Shown: positions 48,809-59,880 of the stretch, in pieces
Layout: each line of letters starts with the position of its first letter
Numbering within the stretch: position 1 is the stretch's first letter
From: an uncultured Methylophaga sp.
GTDB taxonomy: Bacteria > Pseudomonadota > Gammaproteobacteria > GCF-002020875
Direction of reading: 5' to 3'
Assembly (NCBI GenBank): GCA_937877715.1
Contig: CALEHW010000042.1
Location: forward strand, 1-64,000
Length of the DNA: 64,000 nt
Program-made: the position numbers and the translations under genes
The notes under the pieces: generated by a model
Databases searched by the model: none
Seen by the model: only the letters and a program-made list of their open reading frames with translations
Told to the model about the DNA's origin: nothing

Positions 48809-49668
48809 CGCTATTGGCAATATTGATGACCCTTGGGATAGAGCGTTTCTATCGTATTCTGGATGAGTATCGTAACCTGGAGTGGTTTTCTCTCTGGACC
48901 CACTGGGTCTCGAGCCACCAGCTGATTCAGGGGCGGTGGGTCGGTGCAGTCTCAGCCCTGCTGACGCTTTTTGCCCCCCTGCTTCTGGTGCAACAGATGC
49001 ATGAGTGGATGGTTGATGGCGGCTGGTTGCCGGAGCTGCTTTTCAGTGTTGTCATTCTTGTCCTCTCTCTGGGCCCCAGGGATCTCCGTGGTCAGGTCGA
49101 GGGGGTGCTGGGGAACTGGTCCCAGGGCGATATTGAGGGTGGAATCCTCAAGGCGGAGGGGTTTCTGGAGGATGAGCTCCCTGAGGGAGAGCAGAAAATT
49201 GTGCGCAGGTTGACCGAGGCGGTACTGGTTGAGGCCAACCAGCGACTATTTTCAGTGCTATTCTGGTTTGTCCTGCTAGGGCCCGCAGCAGGGCTATTGG
49301 TGCGGTTGGGGTTGTTGCTGGAGCAGATACAGAGAAGAGATGAAGAGGATCCGGCACTCTCCATGATCGAGCAGTTGAACAAATTACTGGCATGGCCATC
49401 AGCCCATTTGGTTGCCATCAGTTATGCCATGGTTGGGGACTTCATGTCATCCTTTCGTCGTATCCTGGAGCATGCAGGAGACTGGAACAGTAACAGTAAA
49501 ATATTGCGCCACTCCGGATTGGGGGCGATTCGTCTTGATCCCGTAGCGGATGGGGATGGAGAGGTTGATCTGCAGGAGGTGTGGGATGCGCTGGAGATGG
49601 TAAGAAGGTCCGAGGTGGTATGGGTGGCCATTCTGGCGCTGCTGATTCTCGCCGGATACACCAACTAA
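48805..49668 (+). CDS. ampE: AmpE membrane protein
   Basis: The product has 287 residues from GTG, overlapping ampD (GTGA). N-terminal LLAILMTLGIERFYRI and four hydrophobic segments (about 51-66, 77-90, 146-172 and 270-285) match AmpE, an inner-membrane protein linked to beta-lactamase induction and cell-wall signalling. Its role is not fully known. ampD-ampE is a conserved pair. Confidence 0.88.
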   Translation: MTLLAILMTLGIERFYRILDEYRNLEWFSLWTHWVSSHQLIQGRWVGAVSALLTLFAPLLLVQQMHEWMVDGGWLPELLFSVVILVLSLGPRDLRGQVEGVLGNWSQGDIEGGILKAEGFLEDELPEGEQKIVRRLTEAVLVEANQRLFSVLFWFVLLGPAAGLLVRLGLLLEQIQRRDEEDPALSMIEQLNKLLAWPSAHLVAISYAMVGDFMSSFRRILEHAGDWNSNSKILRHSGLGAIRLDPVADGDGEVDLQEVWDALEMVRRSEVVWVAILALLILAGYTN

Positions 49669-49672
49669 AGAG

Positions 49673-50293
49673 ATGGGTAGAGAGCAGGCTGTTACTACAG
49701 TTGATCTTTTGCGTCATGGAGAGGTGGAGGGGGGTAGCAGATACCGTGGGCAGATCGATGATCCTCTGAGTGAGCAGGGGTGGAGGCAGATGCGCAGTGC
49801 TGTGGGAGAGCGCTCACCCTGGGAGAGAATTCTCACCTCACCGTTAAGTCGGTGCCGCGCCTTTGCTGCTGAACTTTCGCAGAGGGGGCAGCTCCCGATA
49901 GAGGAGCTACCGGACTTCATGGAGATCAGTTTTGGGGAGTGGGAGGGAAAGAGCGCTGCGGAGTTGATAGAGAGCGATTCTGCACTACTCTACCGGTTCT
50001 GGAGTGATCCGCTGAACAATACCCCGCCCGGGGCGGAGACCCTGGCCGATTTCCAGCAACGGGTTGCCGGGCAGTGGGGGCTGATGGTGGAAAGATTCAG
50101 AGGGGAGCATCTGCTGGTGGTCGCACATGCCGGAGTTATCAGGATGATTCTGAGCCATATTCTGGGGATGCCTACGGAGCGGATGTTTCGTATCCATATC
50201 CCCAACGCTGGGATCAGTCGTATTCAGATAGACCATTTTGACGGTGGAGAGCTGCCCAGGCTGCTCTTTCACGCAGGCAAACTAGAGGAATAG
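49673..50293 (+). CDS. Histidine phosphatase, CobC/alpha-ribazole phosphatase-like
   Basis: This 206-residue phosphoglycerate-mutase-fold protein has the catalytic RHGE motif (LLRHGEVEGG, residues 12-21), FGEWEGKSAAEL and the second His in VVAHAGVIRMILSHILGMP. Such enzymes include alpha-ribazole phosphatase in cobalamin synthesis, which would suit a B12-dependent MetH, but no other cob genes are near, so the substrate remains open. Confidence 0.82.
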   Translation: MGREQAVTTVDLLRHGEVEGGSRYRGQIDDPLSEQGWRQMRSAVGERSPWERILTSPLSRCRAFAAELSQRGQLPIEELPDFMEISFGEWEGKSAAELIESDSALLYRFWSDPLNNTPPGAETLADFQQRVAGQWGLMVERFRGEHLLVVAHAGVIRMILSHILGMPTERMFRIHIPNAGISRIQIDHFDGGELPRLLFHAGKLEE

Positions 50294-50296
50294 AGC

Positions 50297-51079
50297 ATGG
50301 GTTGGGCAGGAAAAATATTGGGCGGCGCATTTGGATTCATGCTGGGGGGGCCGTTGGGTGCCCTGATCGGGGCGTCGTTTGGCCACAATTTTGACAAGGG
50401 GATGGGTAGAGCATCCTCGGCCCAGGGGTGGGGTGCGGGTAACCAACAGCGTATACAGACCGCATTCTTTACCGCCACCTTTTCGATTATGGGGCATGTA
50501 GCCAAGGCGGATGGCAAGGTAACTGCCGATGAGATCCGCATGGCACGTGCTGTTATGGATCATCTGCAGCTTGATGCCAATCTGCGCAAGGTCGCAGAGA
50601 GACTCTTCAATGAGGGAAAAAAGAGCTCATTTCCGCTGGATGATCTGCTTCTCCAGTTTCGTCAGGAGACACGCCGGCGTACCACACTGATCCAGATGTT
50701 CATGGAGATTCAAATCCAGGCAGCCTATGCCGATGGGGTTCTGCACCCTGCGGAGAAGAAGATTCTGCTCCATATCAGTTCTGCACTCGGTATTCCACGT
50801 GCCCTCTACGATCAACTGGAGTCAATAGTTCGGGCTGGCGGTGGAGGGCAGCGGGGCACAACCCAAAAACCGACACTGGAGCATGCCTATGAGACCTTGG
50901 GGGTCAAGTCCGGGGCTACGGATGCCGAGGTGAAACGTGCCTATCGGCGACTCATGAGCCAACATCACCCGGATAAGCTGGTCGCCAAGGGGCTGCCTGA
51001 GGAGATGATGAAGATGGCGTCGGAGAAGACCCACCAGATCCGGATGGCCTACGAGGCAATTCGGGAGGCCAAGGGATAG
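50297..51079 (+). CDS. djlA: DjlA-type TerB/J-domain co-chaperone
   Basis: This 260-residue protein has three parts: a glycine-zipper N-terminus (GGAFGFMLGGPLGALIGASFG) that inserts in the inner membrane, a TerB-like helical domain (about 50-165) and a C-terminal J domain with HPD near residue 224. DjlA stimulates DnaK at the membrane. It follows the phosphatase by 3 nt. Confidence 0.9.
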   Translation: MGWAGKILGGAFGFMLGGPLGALIGASFGHNFDKGMGRASSAQGWGAGNQQRIQTAFFTATFSIMGHVAKADGKVTADEIRMARAVMDHLQLDANLRKVAERLFNEGKKSSFPLDDLLLQFRQETRRRTTLIQMFMEIQIQAAYADGVLHPAEKKILLHISSALGIPRALYDQLESIVRAGGGGQRGTTQKPTLEHAYETLGVKSGATDAEVKRAYRRLMSQHHPDKLVAKGLPEEMMKMASEKTHQIRMAYEAIREAKG

Positions 51080-51201
51080 AAACCGGCGAGCGTGCCATCA
51101 CCTTCGCAAAGATTGATATCAGCCTCATGGGGGCTGAAAAGTCCCCTCTCATCATGTAAAGTTCCCCTTTTAAGCACCCTAAGTTTATTGAAGGAATCAC
51201 T

Positions 51202-51891
51202 ATGAAAGATAATCTGATTGCCCCCTCCATCCTCTCGGCAGATTTTGCAAGATTGGGCGAGGAGGTTGATAATGTGTTGGCAGCAGGTGCCGATGTTGTC
51301 CATTTTGATGTAATGGATAACCACTATGTGCCCAATCTAACCATCGGTCCCCTAGTCTGTGATGCCCTGCGTAGCCACGGGGTAACGGCAGATATTGATG
51401 TACATATGATGGTCAAGCCGGTAGATCGCATAATCCCCGACTTTGCCAAGGCGGGCGCCACCTACATCACTTTCCACCCAGAGGCCTCGGAACATATTGA
51501 CCGCTCTCTTGCTTTGATCAGGGAGTCAGGTTGCAAATCTGGTCTGGTGTTCAATCCTGCTACTCCACTGAGCCATCTCGACTATGTAATGGACAAGGTG
51601 GATGTGATTCTGCTGATGTCGGTAAACCCCGGTTTTGGTGGGCAGAGCTTTATCCCCGCCACCATGGACAAGTTGCGTGCAGCACGCAAGAGGATCAAGG
51701 AGAGTGGTTATGATATTCGTCTCGAAATTGATGGCGGCGTCAAGGTGAACAATATTCGCGAGATTCGCGAGGCCGGGGCAGATATGTTTGTGGCCGGTTC
51801 CGCAATTTTTGGCGCAGTAGAGGATTCCGATCCCCACCACTACGATACAGTAATTGGTGAGATGCGCGCAGAGCTGGCGAAAGCTGGATAA
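51202..51891 (+). CDS. rpe: Ribulose-phosphate 3-epimerase
   Basis: This 229-residue TIM barrel interconverts ribulose-5-P and xylulose-5-P. It has [48 protein letters not shown] and [10 protein letters not shown]. It opens the rpe-gph-trpEGDC block, an order known in other gammaproteobacteria. The ribosome site is GAAGGAA. Confidence 0.96.
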   Translation: MKDNLIAPSILSADFARLGEEVDNVLAAGADVVHFDVMDNHYVPNLTIGPLVCDALRSHGVTADIDVHMMVKPVDRIIPDFAKAGATYITFHPEASEHIDRSLALIRESGCKSGLVFNPATPLSHLDYVMDKVDVILLMSVNPGFGGQSFIPATMDKLRAARKRIKESGYDIRLEIDGGVKVNNIREIREAGADMFVAGSAIFGAVEDSDPHHYDTVIGEMRAELAKAG

Positions 51892-51897
51892 TCCACC

Positions 51898-52572
51898 ATG
51901 CCCCAGTTGAAACTTCCATCAATGGTGTTGATTGATGTTGATGGAACACTGGTTGACAGTGTCCCGGATATTGCCTGGTGTGCGGATGAGATGCTGAAAC
52001 AGGTCGGCATTCCTGCACGTGGAGAGGGGCGTGTTCGTCATTGGGTTGGTAATGGTGTAGAACGTCTGGTGCAGCGTGCGTTGACAGACTCACTTGATGG
52101 CGATCCTGACCGGGAGCTCTTTGAAAAGGCATTTCCAATATTTTCGGAACTCTATGCCGAGAACAGTAGCAGACGTAGTGTGCTCTACCCTGGTGTCAGG
52201 GAGGGGCTGGTCTGGCTTGAGAGTCAGCCACTGCGCATTGGTTGTGTAACCAATAAGGCGGAGAGATACACGCTCCCCATTCTGGCAGATCTTGGAATTG
52301 CAGACCATTTCGAGATTGTGGTGAGCGGAGATACACTGCAGGTAAAAAAACCGGATCCTGGCCCACTGCTGCATGTGGCCGATTTTTTTGGGGTTGATCC
52401 AGAACAATCGCTAATGATTGGGGACTCAATGAGTGATGTGAAGGCATCACGTGCTGCTGGTTTCTCTATTGTCTGCATGTCCTACGGATATAATCATGGA
52501 GAGGATATCAGAGACTATAATCCAGATTCAGTGATCGATTCGATGGCTGAGCTTCCGTCTCTTTTCATCTAG
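51898..52572 (+). CDS. gph: Phosphoglycolate phosphatase
   Basis: This 224-residue HAD phosphatase has the motif [11 protein letters not shown] (residues 13-22), VTNKAE in motif II, the Lys in [11 protein letters not shown], and [16 protein letters not shown] in motif IV. It removes phosphoglycolate formed in DNA repair or, in Calvin-cycle organisms, by Rubisco. It is between rpe and trpE with gaps of 6 and 2 nt. Confidence 0.94.
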   Translation: MPQLKLPSMVLIDVDGTLVDSVPDIAWCADEMLKQVGIPARGEGRVRHWVGNGVERLVQRALTDSLDGDPDRELFEKAFPIFSELYAENSSRRSVLYPGVREGLVWLESQPLRIGCVTNKAERYTLPILADLGIADHFEIVVSGDTLQVKKPDPGPLLHVADFFGVDPEQSLMIGDSMSDVKASRAAGFSIVCMSYGYNHGEDIRDYNPDSVIDSMAELPSLFI

Positions 52573-52574
52573 CA

Positions 52575-54065
52575 ATGAAGCAGCAGCTATTTAATGATCT
52601 TGCTGCAGAGGGGTACAGGCGTATTCCGCTTACCCGCGAGATCATGGCTGATCTTGATACCCCGCTCTCAGCCTACCGCAAGGTGGCCGAGGGGCCGTGG
52701 AGCTATCTCTTCGAGTCAGTGCAGGGGGGAGAAAAGTGGGGCCGTTACTCCATTATCGGGCTGCCTGCAACGACCATTTTGCGAGTTCGGGGTCACGACA
52801 TCACCATCGAGACAGATGGAGAGGAGGTTGAGTCACTGCAGACCCCGGATCCACTGGGCTGGGTAGAGTCATATCGTAAAAGTTTCAGGGTGGCAGAGTG
52901 TGATGGTCTCCCCCGTTTTACCGGTGGACTGGTGGGCTGTTTTGGCTACGACACGGTGCGCCTGATTGAGGAGAGGCTTACGGAGATGCCGGAGGTGGAT
53001 CCTCTGGACAACCCAGATATTGTGCTGATGGTCTCCGAAGAGGTACTGGTTTTTGACAACCTCAGTGGCAAACTGCACATTGTCATCCATGTTGATCCGC
53101 AACAGGAGGATGGCTGGTTGCAGGGGCAGCAGCGTCTGGATGAAATTAGTGCCAGACTGGCACAGCCAGCCTCCGTGATGGATGAGGTTGTGCCACGTTC
53201 GGTCAAAGAGGAGGACTTTGTGTCAGGATTCGAGCGAGACAAATTCGAGTCAGCTGTAGAGCGGATCAAGGAGTATATTGTCGAGGGAGATGTGATGCAG
53301 GTTGTAATCTCGCAACGCCTCTCGATCCCGTTCCATGCCCCGCCACTCAACCTCTACCGTGCACTGCGTACTCTCAATCCGTCACCATACATGTTTTATC
53401 TGCAGATGGATGAGTTCCATGTGGTCGGTTCATCACCTGAGATTCTCACCCGTGTAGAGGATGGAATGGTGACGGTGCGCCCTATTGCGGGAACTAGGCG
53501 CCGCGGCCATACTGAGGAGGAGGATCTGGCGTTGGAGAAAGAGCTGCTGGCAGATCCAAAGGAGTTGGCGGAACATCTTATGCTGATTGATCTGGGGCGT
53601 AACGATGTGGGTCGCGTAGCAGAGATCGGTAGTGTCGAACTGACCGAGAAGATGAAGATTGAGCGTTACTCTCATGTGATGCATATTGTCTCCAACGTTA
53701 CAGGAAAACTGAAAGAGGGGATGAGCGCCATGGACGCTCTGCGTGCCACCTTCCCTGCTGGAACCGTTAGTGGTGCCCCAAAGATCCGCGCCATGGAGAT
53801 AATTGATGAGCTGGAGCCGGTCAAACGTGGGATATATGCCGGTGCCGTAGGTTATATTGGCTGGAACGGAAATATGGATACCGCAATAGCAATCAGAACA
53901 GCAGTGATCAAGGGGGGTGAACTCCATATTCAGGCGGGAGCTGGGGTGGTGCATGATTCCGTTCCACGCCTGGAGTGGAAGGAGACAATGAACAAGGGGC
54001 GTGCCCTATTCCGTGCAGTCGAGATGGCTGAGGCTGGATTAGAGCAGAGGAAGGGTGGCTGTTAA
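52575..54065 (+). CDS. trpE: Anthranilate synthase component I
   Basis: This 496-residue chorismate-using subunit has the N-terminal feedback region ([20 protein letters not shown], near 32) and the catalytic part [38 protein letters not shown] and [14 protein letters not shown]. It pairs with TrpG, 2 nt downstream. No trp leader peptide or attenuator fits in the 2-nt gap from gph. Confidence 0.96.
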   Translation: MKQQLFNDLAAEGYRRIPLTREIMADLDTPLSAYRKVAEGPWSYLFESVQGGEKWGRYSIIGLPATTILRVRGHDITIETDGEEVESLQTPDPLGWVESYRKSFRVAECDGLPRFTGGLVGCFGYDTVRLIEERLTEMPEVDPLDNPDIVLMVSEEVLVFDNLSGKLHIVIHVDPQQEDGWLQGQQRLDEISARLAQPASVMDEVVPRSVKEEDFVSGFERDKFESAVERIKEYIVEGDVMQVVISQRLSIPFHAPPLNLYRALRTLNPSPYMFYLQMDEFHVVGSSPEILTRVEDGMVTVRPIAGTRRRGHTEEEDLALEKELLADPKELAEHLMLIDLGRNDVGRVAEIGSVELTEKMKIERYSHVMHIVSNVTGKLKEGMSAMDALRATFPAGTVSGAPKIRAMEIIDELEPVKRGIYAGAVGYIGWNGNMDTAIAIRTAVIKGGELHIQAGAGVVHDSVPRLEWKETMNKGRALFRAVEMAEAGLEQRKGGC

Positions 54066-54067
54066 CC

Positions 54068-54643
54068 ATGTTGTTGATGATCGATAATTACGACTCTTTT
54101 ACCTACAATCTGGCACAGTATTTTGGAGAGCTTGGGGCTGAGGTGGAGGTCTACCGCAATGATCAGGTTACGGTGGATGAGATTCGGAGACTGAATCCGG
54201 AGCGTATTGTCCTCTCCCCCGGACCATGTACTCCAAATGAAGCGGGGATATCCCTGGAGGTGGTTAATCAGATGGCTGGAGAGCTCCCTATACTTGGGGT
54301 CTGTCTTGGTCATCAGACCATTGGCCAGGCTCTGGGCGGGGAGATTGTCCATGCTGGAGAGATCATGCATGGCAAAACCTCGATGATCCACCATAGTGAC
54401 AGAGGGGTATTCAAGGGGCTCTCGAATCCAATGGAGGCGACCCGCTACCACTCGCTGGTCGTAGAGAAGAGCAGCCTGCCAGATCTGTTCGAGATTACTG
54501 CGTGGACCGAGAACGAGGATAGCTCAATGGATGAGATCATGGGTATTCGTCACAAGAAGTTGGATATCGAGGGCGTTCAGTTTCACCCAGAGTCAATCTT
54601 GACGACAGAGGGTCATGCTTTGCTAAAGAATTTTTTAGAGTAG
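54068..54643 (+). CDS. trpG: Anthranilate synthase component II (glutamine amidotransferase)
   Basis: This 191-residue class I amidotransferase has the catalytic Cys in [15 protein letters not shown] (near residue 79), [12 protein letters not shown] and the His-Glu pair in [10 protein letters not shown]. It supplies ammonia to TrpE. The same subunit often serves PabB. Confidence 0.96.
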   Translation: MLLMIDNYDSFTYNLAQYFGELGAEVEVYRNDQVTVDEIRRLNPERIVLSPGPCTPNEAGISLEVVNQMAGELPILGVCLGHQTIGQALGGEIVHAGEIMHGKTSMIHHSDRGVFKGLSNPMEATRYHSLVVEKSSLPDLFEITAWTENEDSSMDEIMGIRHKKLDIEGVQFHPESILTTEGHALLKNFLE

Positions 54644-54667
54644 TTGAGATAACAGAAGGATAGAGAG

Positions 54668-55690
54668 ATGGATATTCAGGCAGCAATTCAGACTGTAATC
54701 GACAGACATGATCTAAGCCGGGAGCAGATGCAGTCGGTTATGCAGACCATCATGACCGGGGAGGCAACCCCTGCACAGGTTGGCGGATTTCTTGTCGGTC
54801 TGCGGATGAAGGGGGAGACAGTAGACGAGATCACTGCGGCCGCCTCGGTGATGCGTGAACTGGCAACACCGGTTGCAGTTTCCGGTGACCATATGGTCGA
54901 TACTGCCGGCACCGGTGGGGATGGTGCCAAGACCTTCAACATCTCCACCGCTTCGACATTTATCATTGCAGCGGCTGGGGGACAGGTTGCCAAACATGGC
55001 AACCGCTCCATCTCCAGTAGCTCAGGCAGTGCAGATCTGCTTGAGGCTGCCGGGGTAAAGCTGGATATTTCACCAGAGCAGGTTGCAGAGTGCATCAACG
55101 AGGTTGGTGTCGGCTTTATGTTTGCGCCTATGCACCACAGTGCGATGAGGCATGCAATTGGTCCGCGCAAGGAGATGGCTGTCCGTACGGTATTCAACCT
55201 GCTGGGGCCGCTGACAAATCCGGCAGGGGCTCCAAATCAGCTGATTGGTGTCTTTGATGCGGCGTGGGTAGAGCCATTGGCGCAGGTGCTGAAGCAGCTG
55301 GGCAGCAGACATGTCATGGTGGTTCACGGTGATGACGGGTTGGATGAGATTACTGTTAGTGGGGCGACACAGGTGGCAGAGCTCAAGGATGGGAAGGTTA
55401 GTACCTATACCATTACACCAGATCAATTTGGCATGAATAGTTCATCACTTGATTCACTTGCTGTAGAGAATGCAGGCGAGAGTCTGGCTATTGTACAGGG
55501 TGTGCTGGATGGGGAGAGCGGTGCTGCTAGCGATATTGTTGCGCTTAATGCAGGTGCCGCTATATATGTTGCCGGGTTGACCGCTTCGTTGAAGGATGGG
55601 GTAAAACGGGCGCAGGAGGTGATTGCCAGCGGAGAGGCCCGGGCTAGACTGGACGGATTGGTTAGCTGTTCTCAACAACCGTTAGTGTAG
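54668..55690 (+). CDS. trpD: Anthranilate phosphoribosyltransferase
   Basis: The 340-residue enzyme has the PRPP-binding [19 protein letters not shown] (near 78-96), [15 protein letters not shown] and [14 protein letters not shown]. It performs the second tryptophan step. Confidence 0.96.
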   Translation: MDIQAAIQTVIDRHDLSREQMQSVMQTIMTGEATPAQVGGFLVGLRMKGETVDEITAAASVMRELATPVAVSGDHMVDTAGTGGDGAKTFNISTASTFIIAAAGGQVAKHGNRSISSSSGSADLLEAAGVKLDISPEQVAECINEVGVGFMFAPMHHSAMRHAIGPRKEMAVRTVFNLLGPLTNPAGAPNQLIGVFDAAWVEPLAQVLKQLGSRHVMVVHGDDGLDEITVSGATQVAELKDGKVSTYTITPDQFGMNSSSLDSLAVENAGESLAIVQGVLDGESGAASDIVALNAGAAIYVAGLTASLKDGVKRAQEVIASGEARARLDGLVSCSQQPLV

Positions 55691-55697
55691 TTTTGTC

Positions 55698-56495
55698 ATG
55701 AATGATGCCCCAGATATCCTTAAAAAGATAATTCGCCGAAAAAGCGAAGAGATCGCGGCACGTTCCAGTAAAATCGGCACAGAAGAGCTGATTTTGCGGG
55801 CGGCTGACGCCCCTGGTGTGCGTGGGTTTGTCGAATCTATGCGTCGCAGGATCGCTAACGGTGATCCGGCAGTTATTGCCGAGATCAAAAAGGCCTCTCC
55901 TAGCAAGGGTCTGCTGCGTAAAAACTTTATTCCGTCCGAGATTGCAGAGAGTTACGAGAGAGGAGGGGCGGCGTGTATCTCCATACTGACTGACCAAGAT
56001 TTCTTTCAGGGGCATGAAGATTATCTGATTGAGGCACGTGGCGCCTCTATGCTGCCAGTTATCCGTAAGGATTTTATTATTGATCCATATCAAGTTTATG
56101 AGGCTCGCGCGATTGGTGCTGACTGCATTTTGTTGATTGTTGCAGCACTTGAGGATGGACAGATGGCGGATCTCTCTGCATTGGCTCAGGAGTTGGGGAT
56201 GGATGTTCTGGTCGAGGTTCATGATCGGGCCGAGCTGGAGCGCGCACTACCTCTGCAGCTACCGCTTATGGGGATCAATAACCGTAACCTGAGAACCTTC
56301 GAGACCTCCCTGCAGACCACGCTTGAGCTACTGGATCAGATTCCGCAACAGACCATTGTGGTCACCGAGAGCGGGATCCACCAGAGAGAGGATGTACAGT
56401 TGATGCGAGACCATCAGGTCAATGCCTTTCTGGTTGGCGAGGCATTTATGCGGGCAGAAGATCCGGGGATGCAGCTTAGGGAGCTGTTTTATTAA
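55698..56495 (+). CDS. trpC: Indole-3-glycerol phosphate synthase
   Basis: This 265-residue monofunctional TIM barrel has [12 protein letters not shown] (Lys near 58), [16 protein letters not shown] and [12 protein letters not shown]. It is not fused to TrpF. trpF, trpB and trpA are not in the window, so the pathway is split. Confidence 0.96.
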   Translation: MNDAPDILKKIIRRKSEEIAARSSKIGTEELILRAADAPGVRGFVESMRRRIANGDPAVIAEIKKASPSKGLLRKNFIPSEIAESYERGGAACISILTDQDFFQGHEDYLIEARGASMLPVIRKDFIIDPYQVYEARAIGADCILLIVAALEDGQMADLSALAQELGMDVLVEVHDRAELERALPLQLPLMGINNRNLRTFETSLQTTLELLDQIPQQTIVVTESGIHQREDVQLMRDHQVNAFLVGEAFMRAEDPGMQLRELFY

Positions 56496-56516
56496 TTTGA
56501 TAGGGAGAGCAGTGGA

Positions 56517-56957
56517 ATGAAAATGAAATCATCAATAAAGTGGACCGGCGGAATGCAGTTTGTCGGAGAGAGTGGCAGCGGACACTCTATGGTGATAGAT
56601 GGTGCCCCGGAGGTGGGGGGGCGCAATACAGGTATGCGCCCCATGGAGATGGTGCTGCTGGCAGCTGGCGGCTGCACTGCAATGGATGTGGTCTTTATTC
56701 TCAACCGTGCACGTCAGCCACTCGATGAGTGCTGGATCGAGGTTGAGGGTGAGCGGGTGGAGGAGATCCCCAAGGTTTTTGAAAAAATCCACCTCCACTA
56801 TGTAATTGTTGGGGATGGGCTGGATGAGAGCAAAGTGCAGCGTGCGGTCGATATGTCGGCCGAAAAATACTGCTCTGTCTCCCACATGTTGAGGAGTAGT
56901 GTCGAAATCACCCACGATTTTGAGATCAGACTATCGGCTGGAGAGGCGGATTCCTGA
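56517..56957 (+). CDS. OsmC/YhfA-like protein
   Basis: This 146-residue OsmC-fold protein has both reactive cysteines: LAAGGCTAMDVVFIL (near 53) and SAEKYCSVSHML (near 121). OsmC enzymes reduce organic peroxides; the shorter YhfA branch is less well studied. The start could be 6 nt later. It is the last gene before the tRNA cluster. Confidence 0.85.
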   Translation: MKMKSSIKWTGGMQFVGESGSGHSMVIDGAPEVGGRNTGMRPMEMVLLAAGGCTAMDVVFILNRARQPLDECWIEVEGERVEEIPKVFEKIHLHYVIVGDGLDESKVQRAVDMSAEKYCSVSHMLRSSVEITHDFEIRLSAGEADS

Positions 56958-56995
56958 AATTAGTGCAAAAAACTCAATGAATAAGTGAATATTGG

Positions 56996-57024
56996 TTGAC
57001 AGCGGTGGAGCAGATCAGCAAAAT
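56996..57024 (+). promoter_or_regulatory. Promoter of tRNA-tuf transcript
   Basis: TTGACA (56996-57001), 17-nt spacer, CAAAAT (57019-57024), 17 nt before tRNA-Tyr. It probably drives the three tRNAs and tuf. Confidence 0.65.
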
Positions 57025-57041
57025 ATCGCCTCTTGTTTTTC

Positions 57042-57126
57042 GGAGGGGTTCCCGAGTGGCCAAAGGGGGCAGACTGTAAATCTGCTGGCTCCGCCTTCGG
57101 TGGTTCGAATCCACCCCCCTCCACCA
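57042..57126 (+). tRNA. tRNA-Tyr (GTA)
   Basis: Acceptor GGAGGGG/CCCCTCC, long variable arm, anticodon GTA in CTGTAAAT, T-loop TTCGAAT and encoded CCA. The long variable arm is normal for bacterial tRNA-Tyr. Confidence 0.97.
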
Positions 57127-57182
57127 GTTAAGCAGAAGATGGGTTTTGTTGGGCGATTGGGTCCATTGGTAATGGTTATTCA

Positions 57183-57256
57183 GCGGGTGTAGTTCAATGG
57201 TAGAACTTCAGCCTTCCAAGCTGATTATGTGGGTTCGATCCCCATCACCCGCTCCA
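57183..57256 (+). tRNA. tRNA-Gly (TCC)
   Basis: Acceptor GCGGGTG/CACCCGC, anticodon loop CTTCCAA with TCC, T-loop TTCGATC and encoded CCA; 74 nt. Confidence 0.97.
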
Positions 57257-57276
57257 GATTCGGCGGGGCTGAATAT

Positions 57277-57352
<76 letters not shown>

Positions 57353-57431
57353 GTTTTAGTGGTGACAGTGGTTTTTGTTGGTTGTAATTGATTGTATCTA
57401 GTTGAATATTAAATAGTTGGGAGTTGAGACG

Positions 57432-58622
57432 ATGTCCAAGGAAAAGTTTGAGAGAACCAAACCGCACGTAAACGTAGGCACCATTGGTCACGTAGACCAC
57501 GGCAAGACCACACTGACCGCTGCGATCACAAAGGTAATGGCAGAAGCGCAGGGTGGAGAGTTCAAGGACTATGCTGATATCGACAATGCTCCGGAAGAGC
57601 GTGAGCGTGGTATCACCATTGCTACAGCGCACGTAGAGTATGAGACAGAGAATCGTCATTACGCTCACGTAGACTGCCCAGGACACGCCGACTACGTCAA
57701 GAACATGATTACTGGTGCGGCCCAGATGGACGGAGCGATTCTGGTTGTATCTGCAGCAGACGGACCCATGCCCCAGACTCGTGAGCACATTCTGCTGTCA
57801 CGTCAGGTTGGTGTACCTCACATCATCGTATACCTCAACAAGGCAGACCAGGTAGATGACGAAGAGCTGCTTGAGCTGGTAGAGATGGAAGTACGTGAGC
57901 TTCTCGATGAATACGACTTCCCTGGTGACGACACTCCAATCGTAACCGGATCAGCCCTTAAGGCCCTTGAAGGAGATGAGAGCGACATCGGCGTTCCCTC
58001 CATCATGAAGCTTGCAGAGGCGATGGACAGCTACTTCCCTGAGCCAGAGCGCGCAGTTGATGGTGACTTCCTGATGCCGATTGAGGACGTATTCTCAATC
58101 TCCGGACGAGGCACAGTAGTAACTGGTCGAATCGAGCGCGGTATTGTAAAGGTTGGAGAAGAGATTGAAGTCGTAGGGGTCAAGGACACATCCACTACTA
58201 CCGTAACCGGTGTAGAGATGTTCCGTAAGCTTCTCGACCAGGGAGAGGCTGGCGATAACGTTGGCATTCTCCTGCGTGGTACCAAGCGCGAAGAGGTAGA
58301 GCGTGGGCAGGTACTGGCCAAGCCAGGATCGATCACCCCGCACACCAAGTTTGAGGCAGAGATCTACGTACTAAGCAAGGAAGAGGGTGGACGTCACACT
58401 CCATTTTTCACCAACTATCGTCCTCAGTTCTACTTTAGAACTACAGACATCACTGGTGCAGTAGACCTTCCAGAGGGTACCGAGATGGCGATGCCAGGTG
58501 ACAACCTGAAGATCACTGGCACCCTGATTAATCCGATTGCAATGGAAGAGGGGCTACGTTTTGCGATCCGTGAGGGCGGCAGAACTGTAGGTTCTGGTGT
58601 TGTTTCGAAGATTATCGAATAA
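57432..58622 (+). CDS. tuf: Translation elongation factor Tu
   Basis: This 396-residue GTPase brings aminoacyl-tRNA to the ribosome. G1 GHVDHGKT is near 19-26, then [17 protein letters not shown], and the C-terminal domains with [13 protein letters not shown] and [14 protein letters not shown]. The start at 57432 has GGGAG 8 nt upstream. It is a possible target of the Doc toxin at 2.1 kb. Confidence 0.98.
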   Translation: MSKEKFERTKPHVNVGTIGHVDHGKTTLTAAITKVMAEAQGGEFKDYADIDNAPEERERGITIATAHVEYETENRHYAHVDCPGHADYVKNMITGAAQMDGAILVVSAADGPMPQTREHILLSRQVGVPHIIVYLNKADQVDDEELLELVEMEVRELLDEYDFPGDDTPIVTGSALKALEGDESDIGVPSIMKLAEAMDSYFPEPERAVDGDFLMPIEDVFSISGRGTVVTGRIERGIVKVGEEIEVVGVKDTSTTTVTGVEMFRKLLDQGEAGDNVGILLRGTKREEVERGQVLAKPGSITPHTKFEAEIYVLSKEEGGRHTPFFTNYRPQFYFRTTDITGAVDLPEGTEMAMPGDNLKITGTLINPIAMEEGLRFAIREGGRTVGSGVVSKIIE

Positions 58623-58652
58623 TCTCATTATAAACAACAAGTTACACCAAGG

Positions 58653-58682
58653 GGCGTGGCCCGTTTTTTACGGGTCACGCCT
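58653..58682 (+). terminator. Terminator-like hairpin after tuf
   Basis: GGCGTG-GC-CCGT and ACGG-GT-CACGCC form a long stem with a T-rich loop. The following T-run (CCGTTTTG) is short, so readthrough to tRNA-Trp-secE is possible. Confidence 0.65.
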
Positions 58683-58712
58683 CCGTTTTGAGGTTCCAAG
58701 AAGCAAGATAAA

Positions 58713-58788
<76 letters not shown>

Positions 58789-58876
58789 TTTATCGCAACT
58801 GGAACAGAGTTGGTTGTTTTTAGGATAGAACGGATAAAACTACGAGCAGTGCTCGCGGTCATCCAAGGATAAACTG

Positions 58877-59218
58877 ATGGCAGACAAGATTAAATTGGCA
58901 GTTGCGATTCTGATACTGATGACAGGTATGGCGGCGTTCTATCTGTTGTCAGAGCAGTCGACGCTGCTGCGTACACTTGGTCTGCTTGTTGTAGTTGGTA
59001 TCAGTGCGGCAATTGCACTGCAGACTGAGGTGGGGCGTTCCGGCTGGAGTTTTGTGGCTGGCGCCAGGGTCGAGGCCCGCAAGGTGGTCTGGCCAACCAG
59101 AAAAGAGACCACTCAGACAACTCTGATGGTTGTGGTTATGGTGGTAATTGTTGGAATCCTGTTGTGGCTGCTGGATATGGGTCTGGTCTGGGCAGTCAGG
59201 GTATTTACAGGGAGCTAG
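58877..59218 (+). CDS. secE: Preprotein translocase subunit SecE
   Basis: This 113-residue membrane protein has three hydrophobic segments, as in E. coli. The conserved cytoplasmic region VEARKVVWPTRKETTQTTLMV precedes the last segment (here residues 73-93). It clamps SecY in the protein-export channel. It is 7 nt before nusG. Confidence 0.95.
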   Translation: MADKIKLAVAILILMTGMAAFYLLSEQSTLLRTLGLLVVVGISAAIALQTEVGRSGWSFVAGARVEARKVVWPTRKETTQTTLMVVVMVVIVGILLWLLDMGLVWAVRVFTGS

Positions 59219-59225
59219 ATAGATC

Positions 59226-59762
59226 ATGACAAAGAGATGGTATGTGGTGCACGCCTATTCCGGGTTTGAGCATCAGGTTGAACGCTCCCTGAAGGAGCGT
59301 ATCGCTCGGGAGGGGATGGAAGAGTCATTTGGCGAGATCCTGGTCCCATGTGAAGAGGTTGTGGAGATGCGTCCAGACGGGAAGAAGCGCAAGAGTGAGC
59401 GTAAATTCTTCCCTGGTTATGTACTGGTGCAGATGGAGATGAATGATCAGGCCTGGCATCTGATCAAGGATACCCCGAAGGTGATGGGTTTTATCGGCGG
59501 CACAGTGGATCGTCCGGCACCGATTACAGAGAAGGAAGCAGAAAATATTCTGCAGAGAATTCAGGACGGTATTGAGAAGCCGCGCCCCAAGGTGCTCTAT
59601 GAGGCGGGGGAGATGGTACGCGTGGTCGATGGACCATTTGCGGACTTCAATGGTGTAGTGGAAGAGGTCAATTACGAGAAGAGCAAGCTGACTGTGTCGG
59701 TTCAAGTATTTGGGCGCTCTACTCCGGTTGAGCTTGACTTTGGACAGGTTGCCAAAGGGTAA
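59226..59762 (+). CDS. nusG: Transcription termination/antitermination factor NusG
   Basis: This 178-residue protein has the NGN domain ([20 protein letters not shown], residues 4-23; [13 protein letters not shown]) and a KOW domain ([21 protein letters not shown], near 127). It binds RNA polymerase and links it to Rho or the ribosome. Confidence 0.97.
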   Translation: MTKRWYVVHAYSGFEHQVERSLKERIAREGMEESFGEILVPCEEVVEMRPDGKKRKSERKFFPGYVLVQMEMNDQAWHLIKDTPKVMGFIGGTVDRPAPITEKEAENILQRIQDGIEKPRPKVLYEAGEMVRVVDGPFADFNGVVEEVNYEKSKLTVSVQVFGRSTPVELDFGQVAKG

Positions 59763-59785
59763 TAAATTTTAAACTCCGGATAGTT

Positions 59786-59813
59786 TTGTCAGACTATACG
59801 GGAGTAGTATAAC
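59786..59813 (+). promoter_or_regulatory. Promoter upstream of rplK
   Basis: TTGTCA (59786-59791), 16-nt spacer, TATAAC (59808-59813). The GC-rich leader that follows (59814-59870) may hold the L1-binding autoregulatory site known for rplKA in other bacteria; that is inferred. Confidence 0.65.
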
Positions 59814-59880
59814 GGGGAGCCGACCGGGGCCTTATAGAGAGGCGGCCATCGGCGTTTGTACCCATATTTAGGAGAGTAAA

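Noticed and set aside
52560-52580. trp attenuator with leader peptide upstream of trpE
   Set aside because: gph and trpE are separated by 2 nt; there is no Trp-rich short ORF or terminator pair.
56599-56805. Alternative plus-strand ORF within the OsmC-like gene
   Set aside because: The OsmC frame has both conserved cysteines and a normal start; the other frame is a shadow.
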